DNA of 64,000 nt from assembly GCF_958445495.1 (NCBI RefSeq), contig NZ_CAUCSQ010000006.1:66086-130085 (forward strand). Direction: 5' to 3'. A program made the position numbers and the translations under genes. Under the pieces are notes generated by a model, which saw only the letters and a program-made list of their open reading frames with translations, did not search any database and was not told where the DNA came from. The stretch comes from an uncultured Bacteroides sp. (GTDB taxonomy: Bacteria > Bacteroidota > Bacteroidia > Bacteroidales > Bacteroidaceae). This document shows, piece after piece, positions 45,347 to 54,627 of the stretch. The stretch's first letter is position 1, and the number at the start of each line of letters is the position of its first letter.

Positions 45347-45928
45347 ATGGAACTGGAAGAACTGAAAAAATCATGGAATGCTTTGGACGAACATTTGAAG
45401 GATAAGGAGCTTATCAAAGAGGAAGAGATTGAAAAGCTGATAAAACATGCCGATAAAGGTATCCATGCCATTGCCAGTCTGAACATCAGGTTACTTATGA
45501 TATCCTTGCCGGTATTGATTTTGTTCTTGGCGGAAGTCATACTGCATGACAAATTGAATCCTATCTATATCATCATCCTTCTGGCATGGACTCCCGCACT
45601 TTGCTGGGATATCGTCACCACTCGCTACCTCCAGCGCACCCAGATAGATGAGATGCCTTTGGTCGAAGTCATCAGCCGGGTCAACCGTATCCATCAATGG
45701 ACTATCAGAGAACGGCTGATTGCCACCGCTTTTCTTCTGGTATTAGCTATCCTCTCATTTGTCTACTGGCAAATATGGCAATACGGGACAGGAATGATTC
45801 TATTTTTCATTCTGCTATGGGGAGGAGGATTGGGATTAATCTTATGGCTCTACCGCAAGAAATTTCTCAATCGTATCCATGAAATCAAAAAGAACCTGGA
45901 GGAGCTGAAAATTGTCGACGGACAATAA
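45347..45928 (+). CDS. Membrane protein paired with the ECF sigma factor
   Basis: A 193-residue protein with a charged cytoplasmic N-terminus of about 45 residues (MELEELKKSWNALDEHLKDKELIKEEEIEKL) and four hydrophobic helices (about 47-67, 72-90, 118-140, 145-165), ending with a lysine-rich tail. No zinc-binding anti-sigma motif (HxxxCxxC) is visible. Its 5-nt distance from the sigma gene suggests it sequesters or regulates it, but this is inference from position. Similar sigma-plus-membrane pairs are common in Bacteroides. Confidence 0.75.
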   Translation: MELEELKKSWNALDEHLKDKELIKEEEIEKLIKHADKGIHAIASLNIRLLMISLPVLILFLAEVILHDKLNPIYIIILLAWTPALCWDIVTTRYLQRTQIDEMPLVEVISRVNRIHQWTIRERLIATAFLLVLAILSFVYWQIWQYGTGMILFFILLWGGGLGLILWLYRKKFLNRIHEIKKNLEELKIVDGQ

Positions 45929-46023
45929 CCGGGCAAATGCATTCCGACAGGTAGGAATACGGGCGGATAGCTCCCATTGCGATTTGTATCATTTATTGTC
46001 AAACTATCAAATATCAATCCTAT

Positions 46024-47190
46024 ATGTTGCAACGTGTATTCATTTTCTTATTACTTTTACTGATATTGCCGGACATCTTCCTCTATATCAGATTCATCGT
46101 ACGCCTCACGGCAAAACGGTGGTTACGGATTCTTTATTGGATTCCCACTTTTTCATTGATTACGGGACTTTTTTACTTGGTCTGCTTTCCGGACAATGCC
46201 TTTTCCCAACATCAGGCACAGGCTGTCGGATGGTTTTCCATTTTCTTTTTCCTGTTCGCAGCCCCTAAGCTGTTAATCGCTTTTTTCACCATTCTCGGAA
46301 TACCTTTCCACAAATGGTTCCGTTGTCCGTACACTCCGTTCGTATGTACCGGACTCACATTGGCCGCATTCTGTGTTATCATAATTATATACGGTTCTTT
46401 TATCGGAAGAACCCGCTTCGAGGTAAAAGAAGTCACCTATACATCAGACCGGCTTCCCCAGGCCTTTGACGGATACCGCATCGTCCAATTATCAGATATC
46501 CATATCGGAAGTTGGCAGGGAAATACCGGTGCTATCCGGAAACTCGTCAATTTAGTAAATGCGCAACATCCCGATTTGATTGTTTTCACAGGGGATTTAG
46601 TAAATCACAAAGCCTCAGAATTAGATGGCTTCCAAGAGATATTAGCAGATTTAAAAGCCAACGACGGAATTTATTCCATACTGGGAAACCATGATTACGG
46701 TCCTTACTTCCGTTGGAAAAATAAACAAGACCAAGACAATAATCTGACAGACCTCGAACAAAGGCAAACAGCTATGGGATGGAAATTACTGAATAACTCA
46801 CATGACTTTCTCATCCAAGGCAATGACAGCATTGCTCTTATCGGGGTAGAAAATGAGGGTGAGCCTCCTTTTTCCCAACATGGGGACCTTCCCAAAGCAA
46901 AGGCCGGTACCGAAGGATTATTCAAAATACTTTTGAGCCATAATCCGACACACTGGAGGCGGGAAGTGCTTCCGGAATCGGATATCGACCTAATGCTGGC
47001 AGGACATACCCATGCCATGCAATTACAGATAGGCAACTATTCACCTTCTGTTCATATCTATCCGGAATGGGGAGGAATGTATCTGGAGGGTACACGCGGA
47101 TTATATGTCAACGTAGGAATCGGATATGTGGGATTACCTTTCCGTTTTGGCGCATGGCCGGAAATAACGGTGCTTACCCTACGACGGTAA
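46024..47190 (+). CDS. Membrane-anchored metallophosphoesterase
   Basis: A 388-residue protein with about four N-terminal transmembrane segments (roughly 1-21, 37-57, 68-89, 107-127) and a C-terminal calcineurin-like phosphoesterase domain with all metal motifs: LSDIHIG, FTGDLVN, LGNHDYG, LLSHNP, GHTHAMQ. This matches YkuE/YaeI-type phosphodiesterases that may act on UDP-diacylglucosamine-like lipids or other phosphoesters at the membrane; substrate not determinable. Its 3' end overlaps the convergent sbcC gene by 17 bp (47174-47190). Confidence 0.88.
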   Translation: MLQRVFIFLLLLLILPDIFLYIRFIVRLTAKRWLRILYWIPTFSLITGLFYLVCFPDNAFSQHQAQAVGWFSIFFFLFAAPKLLIAFFTILGIPFHKWFRCPYTPFVCTGLTLAAFCVIIIIYGSFIGRTRFEVKEVTYTSDRLPQAFDGYRIVQLSDIHIGSWQGNTGAIRKLVNLVNAQHPDLIVFTGDLVNHKASELDGFQEILADLKANDGIYSILGNHDYGPYFRWKNKQDQDNNLTDLEQRQTAMGWKLLNNSHDFLIQGNDSIALIGVENEGEPPFSQHGDLPKAKAGTEGLFKILLSHNPTHWRREVLPESDIDLMLAGHTHAMQLQIGNYSPSVHIYPEWGGMYLEGTRGLYVNVGIGYVGLPFRFGAWPEITVLTLRR

Positions 47191-50041
47191 GCACGCTTTT
47201 CCCATTGATTCGCTTATGGACTTGTACTTGAACGGCAATTCGTTCACTCATCTCCTGCACATGGGAAATGACTCCGATTTTTCGTCCCTGCATCTGCAAC
47301 TGTTCCAGCGCTTCCATCGCCGTCCGCAAACTTTCCGCATCCAAAGAACCGAATCCTTCGTCGATAAAGAGGGATTCCACTTTCAGATTATTGCTTGACA
47401 GGGAAGAAAGTCCCAAGGCCAACGCTAAAGATATCAGGAATGACTCGCCTCCGGAAAGAGAATAGACGGTCCGTATCTCGTCACACATGTCACAATCAAT
47501 AACTTGAAGCGCCAACGTTCCAGGAACCTGTTGCAGTTTATAACGTTTGGAAAGATAAGATAAATGTTTATTGGCATATAATAACAGCAAATTCAGGGTG
47601 TAGCTTTGCGCTATCACCTTGAATTTCGCCCCATCCGCACTTCCGATTAATTTATTAAGCTTCGCCCAACGTTCGGCAACAACCTGCTTTTCCGCCAGTT
47701 CTTTCGTTATCTGTTCCATAACCACCTTATTCTTTGCCTGTTGCAACAGGCGAGCCTCAATCGCGGAAAGGGCACGCTCCGTATTCAGGTTCTCCTCCTG
47801 CTGCTGTTTTATTGTTTCAGGCAGTTGTTCGGGCAACTCAATCTTCTCATATTGTTCCCGCAACTCTCCAATTGCCAGTGTAATCTGTTTCATTTCCCCT
47901 TGAAGGCCGGAAAGCCGGTTATGCACCACCTCTACTTCTTTACGCGCTTTATCCAGAACAGCATTCAGTTCCTTTTCTCTCCTCGCAACGGCGGCTTCCG
48001 CCTCGTCCGCACCTTTCCCTTTCAACAACCGCATACGTTCTTCACGAAGCATCTCCAACGCCTTCTTTATCATCTCAAACCTTTTCTGTTCAGCAGAAGC
48101 GGCATTCTGTAAGATTAACAGATGCTCTTTGGCAGACGAAACTTTTTGCATCGCCAGGCGATAGAGAGAAACATTCTTACGAAGCGCCTCACAACGAATA
48201 CGTATTTTTTTTATCTCTTCGTCACAACGTTGCCATTCTGCATAAAGATTGCGATATTCCAGAATCCGTTCTGCCAGTTCCTTCAAACGGTGCTGTATTT
48301 GTTCTTCATCCCCAATATCAATCCCTGTTCCGGCCAATGCCGCCAACTGCTCTCCTACTTGTCCGTCCACCGTCTTTTGGTGTGCCAGGTCACGTTGCAA
48401 GGCAATGCCCCGATTGTTTATCTGCTGGCAGTTTGCCATTGCCGCACTATACTCCTGCTCTATATTCCGGAAAAGAGTATCTACGACCTCCTGTTCCCGA
48501 CGGTAAGGGTGCGCCGTACTGCCGCAAACCGGACAAGCTTCTCCCTCCCGCAATTGCCGACGCAGTGCCTTAACATCTTTTCCCACCGCCATACGTGCAT
48601 TCTCATAAAGACGCTGGACAGTTTTCAACGCAGCGTCCTGTTCCGTTAACTGTTTCTGGCAATCGGCCGTTTCTTTCTCCAGTCGCTTTATTTCTATCCT
48701 TGCTTTTGCCTGCATTTCGGTCAATTGCCGGATATTCTGTTGACGTGCCAACTCTTTCTGCAACTTCACCTGTTTCTCGGCCAGCAGCGGATAACCAAAA
48801 GCATTCAACCGAGACAGACGTTCTTCATTCGTCTTTACTCCGGCAGCCAGTTTATCCTCTTCCTGTTCCAACTCCTCTTCTACCTGTTCGAGCTGTAACA
48901 TTCCGTCTGTTCCCGTCCGGTCCAACAAACGGTTCAGGGAAGAAGAAGCCGCCTCCAACTGTTCCGCAACCATCCGTATTTTCTTCTCCTGTTCCTCTAC
49001 TTGGCCGCAAGCCGCTTGCCATGCCTGCTGCGATTGCACATATCCTTCCTGCTGCGACTGTATTTGCGCATCCAACTGGCGCGCTTTTCTCAAATCAGGC
49101 TGTATAGCCTCCCATTGTACTTTAAAACGCTGCAATCCTTCTTCCTGAGAGGCCAACGTCTCCTGTACGACTTTCATCCTTGCCTGTTCGTCCAGCTCCT
49201 CCTGTTGTTTCTTTTTCCAAAGTTCTTCCTGCACTCTTAGTGAACGGACTATATTCTGTTGTGCATTCTGTTCAGCCAACAATTTAATTCCCGCCGTACG
49301 CTTTTCCGCTAATGATTCTTTTTCTTTTTGCAGGGCGAGCAATTCTTCCTCCGGCATCAATTCAATTAAATTCATCCGATTCTGAATCAAAGCCAGCTCT
49401 TCTTGCACCGCTTTGTTCCGGACATATATTTCTTGAGAAATCCGGGAATAAATGCCGGTCCCCGTCAATTTTTCAAGCAATTCCGCTTTTGCCGCTCCTC
49501 TTGACTTCAAAAAGGTAGCAAAATCATTCTGAGCCAACAATACGGTACGGGTGAATTGTTCATATGTCAAACCGACCAACTCCACCAACTGAACCAACAG
49601 TTCTCTTCTAGTGCCTTGGTATTCTTTCCCTGTATCCAGCTCTTTCACTTGCAGCATTTGCGGTTGCAGGGAACCGTTTATCCTATTCCGCGTCCGTCTT
49701 ACTGACCAACGGGAGCGGTAACGCCGTCCGTCAACGCCTAAAAAATCGACTTCCGCATAACCGTCACTCGTTCCTCTGCGCAACAAATTCCTGACATCGG
49801 ACTGACTGATTTGGTTATCTCCCACATCTGACAGGTTCACGCTTTCCACCGAAGTAGCAAAACGGGGTGCCTTATCATACAACGCCAGACATAAAGCATC
49901 CAATAAAGTAGATTTACCGGCTCCCGTAGGCCCCGATATAGCGAATATTCCTGCAGAGCGCAAAGGTTCCGCCGTAAAGTCAACCTCTACCGTTCCTTCT
50001 ATCGAGGTCAGATTTTTCAATCGTATAGCCAGTATTTTCAT
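47174..50041 (-). CDS. sbcC: SbcC nuclease subunit (Rad50-like ATPase)
   Basis: A 955-residue SMC-like ATPase: Walker A GPTGAGKSTL at about 36-45, long coiled coils on both sides of the zinc hook CPVCGS near 500, signature SGGESFLISLALALGLS and Walker B SLFIDEGFGSLD near the C-terminus. With SbcD it forms the Mre11/Rad50-like complex that cuts hairpins and processes DNA ends. Its ATG overlaps the sbcD stop (ATGA, 50038-50041), as usual for the pair. Confidence 0.95.
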   Translation of the reverse strand: MKILAIRLKNLTSIEGTVEVDFTAEPLRSAGIFAISGPTGAGKSTLLDALCLALYDKAPRFATSVESVNLSDVGDNQISQSDVRNLLRRGTSDGYAEVDFLGVDGRRYRSRWSVRRTRNRINGSLQPQMLQVKELDTGKEYQGTRRELLVQLVELVGLTYEQFTRTVLLAQNDFATFLKSRGAAKAELLEKLTGTGIYSRISQEIYVRNKAVQEELALIQNRMNLIELMPEEELLALQKEKESLAEKRTAGIKLLAEQNAQQNIVRSLRVQEELWKKKQQEELDEQARMKVVQETLASQEEGLQRFKVQWEAIQPDLRKARQLDAQIQSQQEGYVQSQQAWQAACGQVEEQEKKIRMVAEQLEAASSSLNRLLDRTGTDGMLQLEQVEEELEQEEDKLAAGVKTNEERLSRLNAFGYPLLAEKQVKLQKELARQQNIRQLTEMQAKARIEIKRLEKETADCQKQLTEQDAALKTVQRLYENARMAVGKDVKALRRQLREGEACPVCGSTAHPYRREQEVVDTLFRNIEQEYSAAMANCQQINNRGIALQRDLAHQKTVDGQVGEQLAALAGTGIDIGDEEQIQHRLKELAERILEYRNLYAEWQRCDEEIKKIRIRCEALRKNVSLYRLAMQKVSSAKEHLLILQNAASAEQKRFEMIKKALEMLREERMRLLKGKGADEAEAAVARREKELNAVLDKARKEVEVVHNRLSGLQGEMKQITLAIGELREQYEKIELPEQLPETIKQQQEENLNTERALSAIEARLLQQAKNKVVMEQITKELAEKQVVAERWAKLNKLIGSADGAKFKVIAQSYTLNLLLLYANKHLSYLSKRYKLQQVPGTLALQVIDCDMCDEIRTVYSLSGGESFLISLALALGLSSLSSNNLKVESLFIDEGFGSLDAESLRTAMEALEQLQMQGRKIGVISHVQEMSERIAVQVQVHKRINGKSVLTVVG

Positions 50042-51291
50042 CTTTCCTCCTCCTCTTCTTTACGGGTAGCAGCCCAATAGGCTTCTTGAAACAAGTCTGT
50101 CAGTTCCACAGGCATCTCCACTCGATAAATCCTCTCAAAAGCAGATTGGGCAATTTGCAAAGGAGACATTTCCTGCAGTCCTTTTTCCCAGTCTTCATTT
50201 TCTTTTTCCGCATTTTCAGTATCAGTACGATAGGCGGAAACAATACGTGCTAACCGATAGTTTTTATCCGCCAGAATCTCCTCGATTTTCTGCCGAAGCA
50301 TGGGTTCCGGTTCTTCCAGCAACACCTTTACTTCCAAATAAGGAGCAATCTCTTCCGTTCTCGGCAACCTTTTCAGAGCCTTCAATACAACATCCGGCAA
50401 CGCGGGTTCTCCATCCGGCACACTCACCAACGGTATCAGCCTCGGACATTCCAAACGTTCAATCTCTATTGCACGACCTTGGTCAAAAGTTACCATCACA
50501 ACACCATGCCGATAATGCTTTTCAGCAAAAGACATCGGAATGGGACTTCCCGCATATCTTACATTCTCCTTTCCGGATACCCGCTGCGCTTTATGTATAT
50601 GTCCCAACGCCGTATAGGCTATCTGCCCGGAAAAAATTTCCGGAGATACGCATTCCAAACCACCTATTACGGTACGTTCACTATAATCCTTCTCCGCAAT
50701 TTCCGCCCCGACAGCCTGGAAATGGCCAATGGCAAGAATCGCCTGTTCCGCCGTTTTGCGTTTCCACAACCTTTGCAAGAGTTGTGCATAAAGTTCGCAA
50801 ACTCCCTCCGCATAAGGGTTACCTCCAGTGTGCACCGCCGGATAATCTCCCTGACGTAAAAAAGGAACCGCCATACAAAGCAATTCAACTTCCCCTTTCC
50901 GGTTTTTCAGTTCCACAACCAAATGGTCATAATCGATTTCCCCGCCTTCAAGCTTGCGTACTATGCCTCTGACTTCCGTCCGCATGGCTTGTAACAAAGG
51001 CAAAGGGGCTTCCAGACGTGCCGCCGAGTCATGATTGCCGGCAATAATCACAATCTGCAGATTCGGATTTTCTGCCGTTACCCGATAAATAAACCGGTAA
51101 TACATACTTTGAGAGGCAGCAGAAGGATTGGAGACATCAAAAATATCTCCGGCTATAACCAATGCATCAATCTCTTTCCTGTGAATTTCTTCCGCCAGCC
51201 AGTCCAAGAACATTTTATGTTCTTCCGTACGCTCATAGCCAAAAAAAGTTTGTCCCAAATGCCAGTCGGCAGTATGTAATATACGTATCAT
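50038..51291 (-). CDS. sbcD: SbcD nuclease subunit (Mre11-like)
   Basis: A 417-residue metallophosphoesterase nuclease: HTADWHLGQ at the N-terminus, VIAGDIFDVSNPS, IAGNHDS, and GHIHKAQR motifs for the two-metal site, then the SbcD C-terminal domain. Partner of SbcC, coupled by a 4-nt overlap. A -7-like TATTTTTG lies on the minus strand at 51322-51329, about 30 nt before the start. Confidence 0.95.
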   Translation of the reverse strand: MIRILHTADWHLGQTFFGYERTEEHKMFLDWLAEEIHRKEIDALVIAGDIFDVSNPSAASQSMYYRFIYRVTAENPNLQIVIIAGNHDSAARLEAPLPLLQAMRTEVRGIVRKLEGGEIDYDHLVVELKNRKGEVELLCMAVPFLRQGDYPAVHTGGNPYAEGVCELYAQLLQRLWKRKTAEQAILAIGHFQAVGAEIAEKDYSERTVIGGLECVSPEIFSGQIAYTALGHIHKAQRVSGKENVRYAGSPIPMSFAEKHYRHGVVMVTFDQGRAIEIERLECPRLIPLVSVPDGEPALPDVVLKALKRLPRTEEIAPYLEVKVLLEEPEPMLRQKIEEILADKNYRLARIVSAYRTDTENAEKENEDWEKGLQEMSPLQIAQSAFERIYRVEMPVELTDLFQEAYWAATRKEEEEER

Positions 51292-51384
51292 AATTTTGTA
51301 TCCACCTCTTTATAACCGGGACAAAAATAACACAATCAAAAAGATTATATCCTATCCGCACCTCTTTTTTATCAAATAATCATG

Positions 51385-51392
51385 TATCTTTG
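51385..51392 (+). promoter_or_regulatory. -7 box TATCTTTG for the second acyltransferase
   Basis: Exact TAnnTTTG, 21 nt before the ATG at 51414; it makes any upstream in-frame start unlikely. Confidence 0.6.
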
Positions 51393-51413
51393 CAGGGTAA
51401 AAAATCCAACCCT

Positions 51414-52172
51414 ATGAAAATATTGTATTATATTTATCAGATTTGCATTGCATTACCTATTTTACTGGTGTTGACCATCCTCACGGCAATCGTCACCATT
51501 GTAGGGTCTCTTTTGGGAGGAGCTCATTTTTGGGGATATTATCCGGGAAAAATATGGTCACAATTAATTTGTCTTTTTCTATTGATTCCCGTAACTATCC
51601 GCGGCCGCGAAAAACTGCATGACAAAACATCTTACATATTTGTTCCCAACCACCAGGGCTCGTTCGATATATTCCTCATTTACGGTTTCATCGGAAGAAA
51701 CTTCAAATGGATGATGAAAAAGAGTTTGCGCAAGTTGCCATTTGTAGGAAAAGCCTGTGAAAGCGCGGGACATATTTTCGTAGATCGTTCGGGACCTAAA
51801 AAAGTATTGGAAACTATTCGCCAGGCAAAAGCGTCACTGAAAGACGGGGTTTCCCTAGTCGTTTTTCCCGAAGGAGCACGTACTTTTACAGGACACATGG
51901 GATATTTCAAGAAAGGGGCTTTTCAATTAGCGGACGACCTGCAACTGGCTGTTGTTCCCGTCACCATCGACGGCTCGTTTGAAATTTTGCCACGTACCGG
52001 AAAATGGATACACCGCCATCGTATGATTCTAACCATCCATGACCCTATTCCGCCCAAAGGGAAAGGAATAGAAAATATTAAAGCTACCATGGCAGAGGCT
52101 TATACCGCGGTTGAAAGCGTACTTCCTGAAAAATATAAAGGTATGATGAAAAACGAAGACCAGGACAAATAA
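51414..52172 (+). CDS. plsC: 1-acyl-sn-glycerol-3-phosphate acyltransferase (PlsC family)
   Basis: A 252-residue membrane acyltransferase. An N-terminal hydrophobic region (about 1-55) is followed by the catalytic NHQGSFDIF (H-x4-D), the GHIFVDRSGPKK block, VVFPEGARTFTG and VVPVTIDGSFEILPR. These fit standard PlsC, making phosphatidic acid at the inner membrane. Preferred over the 184-residue paralogue at 28573 for the plsC name because of full length and membrane anchor, but which one is the main enzyme is not provable. A structured element follows its stop. Confidence 0.88.
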   Translation: MKILYYIYQICIALPILLVLTILTAIVTIVGSLLGGAHFWGYYPGKIWSQLICLFLLIPVTIRGREKLHDKTSYIFVPNHQGSFDIFLIYGFIGRNFKWMMKKSLRKLPFVGKACESAGHIFVDRSGPKKVLETIRQAKASLKDGVSLVVFPEGARTFTGHMGYFKKGAFQLADDLQLAVVPVTIDGSFEILPRTGKWIHRHRMILTIHDPIPPKGKGIENIKATMAEAYTAVESVLPEKYKGMMKNEDQDK

Positions 52173-52203
52173 ATAATATCCGAATGAAACCGCCTCTTTA
52201 TTC

Positions 52204-52312
52204 TTGCTTTGTTATCCGGAACATGGCCTAATAAATGTCCTGTTCCTGCTAAAGTCATTAAACGGTTGCAGTTCCCCAAAATATCAACAAAAAGTCCAGG
52301 ATAACAAAGCAA
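52204..52312 (+). other. Structured intergenic element after plsC
   Basis: A 14-bp perfect inverted repeat (TTGCTTTGTTATCC at 52204-52217; GGATAACAAAGCAA at 52299-52312) closes an 81-nt interior containing a GGAACA/TGTTCC hairpin (52218-52246) and a weaker CTGC/GCAG stem, so the transcript could form a three-way junction. The right arm is followed by CTTTACACTTTTTATTTT, suggesting plus-strand termination. Candidate structured 3' UTR or small RNA. No -7 box lies inside. Confidence 0.5.
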
Positions 52313-52466
52313 CTTTACACTTTTTATTTTAGAAGATGTTTCTCCTTCTCTGAACTAAAAACTCTCTTAACAGGGATTAAAAGTCGGAACTGCAAATATG
52401 CAAAATGTTCCGGAAAGAATCCGTTTCTCTTTCCACTTATATACAGCACAAAAACGTATTAAAGAT

Positions 52467-53201
52467 TTATTTTTTCTTTGAAGCACTGGCATTCTCTTCC
52501 AAACGTTGATGCTCCTCTATCAGTTTCATATTTTCCTTTGCCTTAGACAGAAATTCCCTTACAAGCTTATTGCTCTTGAATGAATAAGGAGCGTCTTTTA
52601 TGATATCATCAATCTGCGGGGTCATGATAGGATAAGGCAAAGAACTGCAAAGCATCATAAATACGCTAGGCCCCAAGACATTTTCATAATTATCCGAAAT
52701 GAATTTCTTTACATACCGATTCATCTCGTTCATCAGGGAATCACCCTCTACCATCAACTGCGAATGAATCTCTTCCAAATCCGCACCATCCATCACCATG
52801 CGGGTCTCCTTCTGTTCCAATTCCTCGATACTCACTTCCAGAGCATTCCTTTTGGCTATGAAGTCGTAAAGTGCCGCATTTAAAGAGGTTCCTACCGCTT
52901 TTAAGTCCGTATTGCTGATAGTGACGGTTATCTTGCCGCTTTCCAACACGATAGGCATGATGCTCTCATCATCCATATAAAGCGTCGCCATCTGCACGGA
53001 ATCCACCTTTCCTTTCATCGAGAATAATCCATGCACTACTTCGGCAGAATCCATCTTCACCCATTCCCCGTCACGCAAGATTTTTAAATAAAGCATTCTT
53101 CCATCCAGACTGTTCACTGAGGATGTTCCTTCTATCTTATACTTACTAGTACATGAAGCTAAAAACGGAAGCAGAAGTAAAAAAGGCAAAATTTTATTCA
53201 C
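52467..53201 (-). CDS. DUF4369-type lipoprotein
   Basis: A 244-residue lipoprotein (lipobox LASC, Cys17) beginning with the DUF4369 pattern: YKIEGTSSVNSLDGRMLYLKILRDGEWVKMDSAEVVHGLFSMKGKVD. In many Bacteroidetes proteins this domain precedes a thioredoxin fold; here the C-terminal half is helical with no CxxC, and ends in a Lys-rich tail (SASKKK). The start codon is GTG at 53201; the nearby upstream ATG is out of frame. A minus-strand -7 box TACCTTTG at 53228-53235 gives a leader of about 24 nt. Function unknown. Confidence 0.8.
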   Translation of the reverse strand: MNKILPFLLLLPFLASCTSKYKIEGTSSVNSLDGRMLYLKILRDGEWVKMDSAEVVHGLFSMKGKVDSVQMATLYMDDESIMPIVLESGKITVTISNTDLKAVGTSLNAALYDFIAKRNALEVSIEELEQKETRMVMDGADLEEIHSQLMVEGDSLMNEMNRYVKKFISDNYENVLGPSVFMMLCSSLPYPIMTPQIDDIIKDAPYSFKSNKLVREFLSKAKENMKLIEEHQRLEENASASKKK

Positions 53202-53227
53202 GTTCGTCTATCATTAAATTCCAGTTG

Positions 53228-53235
53228 CAAAGGTA
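53228..53235 (-). promoter_or_regulatory. -7 box TACCTTTG for the DUF4369 lipoprotein
   Basis: Exact TAnnTTTG on the minus strand with a TTTG 16 bp upstream (53252-53255), a shorter spacer than usual. Confidence 0.5.
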
Positions 53236-53350
53236 CAACTGATTCGGGCTTCAAAGAAACATTTTATCAATATTTAAAACTTGTAAGACTCTTTTCTTTA
53301 ATAATCCTTATAAACATGGATACATAGGTATTTTTTTCATTTAGTTTATC

Positions 53351-53358
53351 TAATTTTG
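53351..53358 (+). promoter_or_regulatory. -7 box TAATTTTG abutting the sulfatase maturase gene
   Basis: Matches TAnnTTTG and ends 5 nt before the ATG at 53364, so transcription would begin at or next to the start codon (leaderless arrangement). -33 box not clear. Confidence 0.55.
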
Positions 53359-53363
53359 CAGCT

Positions 53364-54605
53364 ATGAAAACATCAACTTATGCCCCTTTTGCCAAACCGC
53401 TTTATGTTATGGTAAAGCCCGTAGGCGCCGTATGTAACCTTGCATGCGATTACTGCTATTATCTGGAAAAAGCGAATCTGTACAAGGACAATCCCAAACA
53501 CGTAATGAGCGATGAACTTCTGGAAAAGTTTACCGACGAGTATATCAATTCACAAACTATGCCACAGGTGCTTTTCACCTGGCACGGGGGAGAAACGCTC
53601 ATGCGGCCTCTCTCCTTTTACAAAAAGGCGGTTGAACTTCAAAAGAAATATGCCCGCGGACGTACCATTGACAACTGTATCCAGACTAACGGAACGATGC
53701 TTACCGACGAATGGTGTGAATTTTTCCGTGAAAACAACTGGTTGGTAGGAGTATCCATCGACGGTCCGCAGGAGTTTCATGACGAATACCGCAAAAACAA
53801 AATGGGCAAACCTTCTTTTGTCAAAGTAATGCAAGGCATCAACCTCCTGAAAAAACATGGGGTGGAATGGAATGCAATGGCAGTCATAAATGATTTCAAC
53901 GCCGACTATCCACTGGATTTCTATCGCTTTTTCAAAGAAATAGACTGCCATTATATCCAATTCGCTCCCATCGTCGAACGGATTCTCGAACATCAGGACG
54001 GACGCCATCTCGCCTCTCTTGCCGAGAACCGGAAAGGTGAACTTGCAGACTTCTCAATCACTCCCGAACAATGGGGTAATTTTCTCTGCACTCTTTTTGA
54101 CGAATGGGTGAAAGAGGATGTAGGCAATTATTATATACAGATATTCGATTCTACCCTGGCTAACTGGATAGGCGAACAGCCCGGTATATGTACAATGGCA
54201 AAAACCTGCGGACATGCGGGAGTCATGGAATTCAACGGAGACGTATATTCCTGTGACCATTTCGTATTCCCCGAATACAAATTGGGCAATATTTACAGCC
54301 AGACACTGGTAGAAATGATGCACAGCGAACGTCAACATAAATTCGGCAATATGAAATACCAATCCCTCCCGACCCAATGTAAGGAATGTGAATACCTGTT
54401 CGCCTGTAACGGAGAATGTCCCAAAAACCGTTTCAGCCAGACAGTCGGCGGTGAACCCGGTTTGAACTATTTATGTAAAGGATATTACCAGTTTTTCCAG
54501 CATGTAGCTCCTTACATGGACTTCATGAAGAATGAACTGATGAATCAACGTCCTCCTGCCAATATAATGAAACACCTGCAGGAAATCAGAAATCAGAATT
54601 TATAA
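53364..54605 (+). CDS. chuR: Anaerobic sulfatase-maturating enzyme (radical SAM/SPASM)
   Basis: A 413-residue enzyme that converts the active-site Cys or Ser of sulfatases to formylglycine without oxygen. Radical-SAM cluster CNLACDYCYYLEK near residues 24-36, FTWHGGETL, TNGTML, and a SPASM/twitch region with two further clusters: CTMAKTCGHAG, YSCDHFVFPEYKLGN and CKECEYLFACNGECPKNRF ... LNYLC. It agrees along its length with the B. thetaiotaomicron maturase (chuR, BT_0238) as I remember it, which allows use of sulfated host glycans. No sulfatase gene is in the window. Followed after 22 nt by the S46 peptidase pair. Confidence 0.93.
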   Translation: MKTSTYAPFAKPLYVMVKPVGAVCNLACDYCYYLEKANLYKDNPKHVMSDELLEKFTDEYINSQTMPQVLFTWHGGETLMRPLSFYKKAVELQKKYARGRTIDNCIQTNGTMLTDEWCEFFRENNWLVGVSIDGPQEFHDEYRKNKMGKPSFVKVMQGINLLKKHGVEWNAMAVINDFNADYPLDFYRFFKEIDCHYIQFAPIVERILEHQDGRHLASLAENRKGELADFSITPEQWGNFLCTLFDEWVKEDVGNYYIQIFDSTLANWIGEQPGICTMAKTCGHAGVMEFNGDVYSCDHFVFPEYKLGNIYSQTLVEMMHSERQHKFGNMKYQSLPTQCKECEYLFACNGECPKNRFSQTVGGEPGLNYLCKGYYQFFQHVAPYMDFMKNELMNQRPPANIMKHLQEIRNQNL

Positions 54606-54627
54606 ATCATAAATCACAATTATTTTC

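Noticed and set aside
52204..52312. Invertible (phase-variable) promoter flanked by inverted repeats
   Set aside because: The arms are short, the 81-bp interior contains no TAnnTTTG box, there is no invertase gene in the window, and the interior itself folds as RNA.
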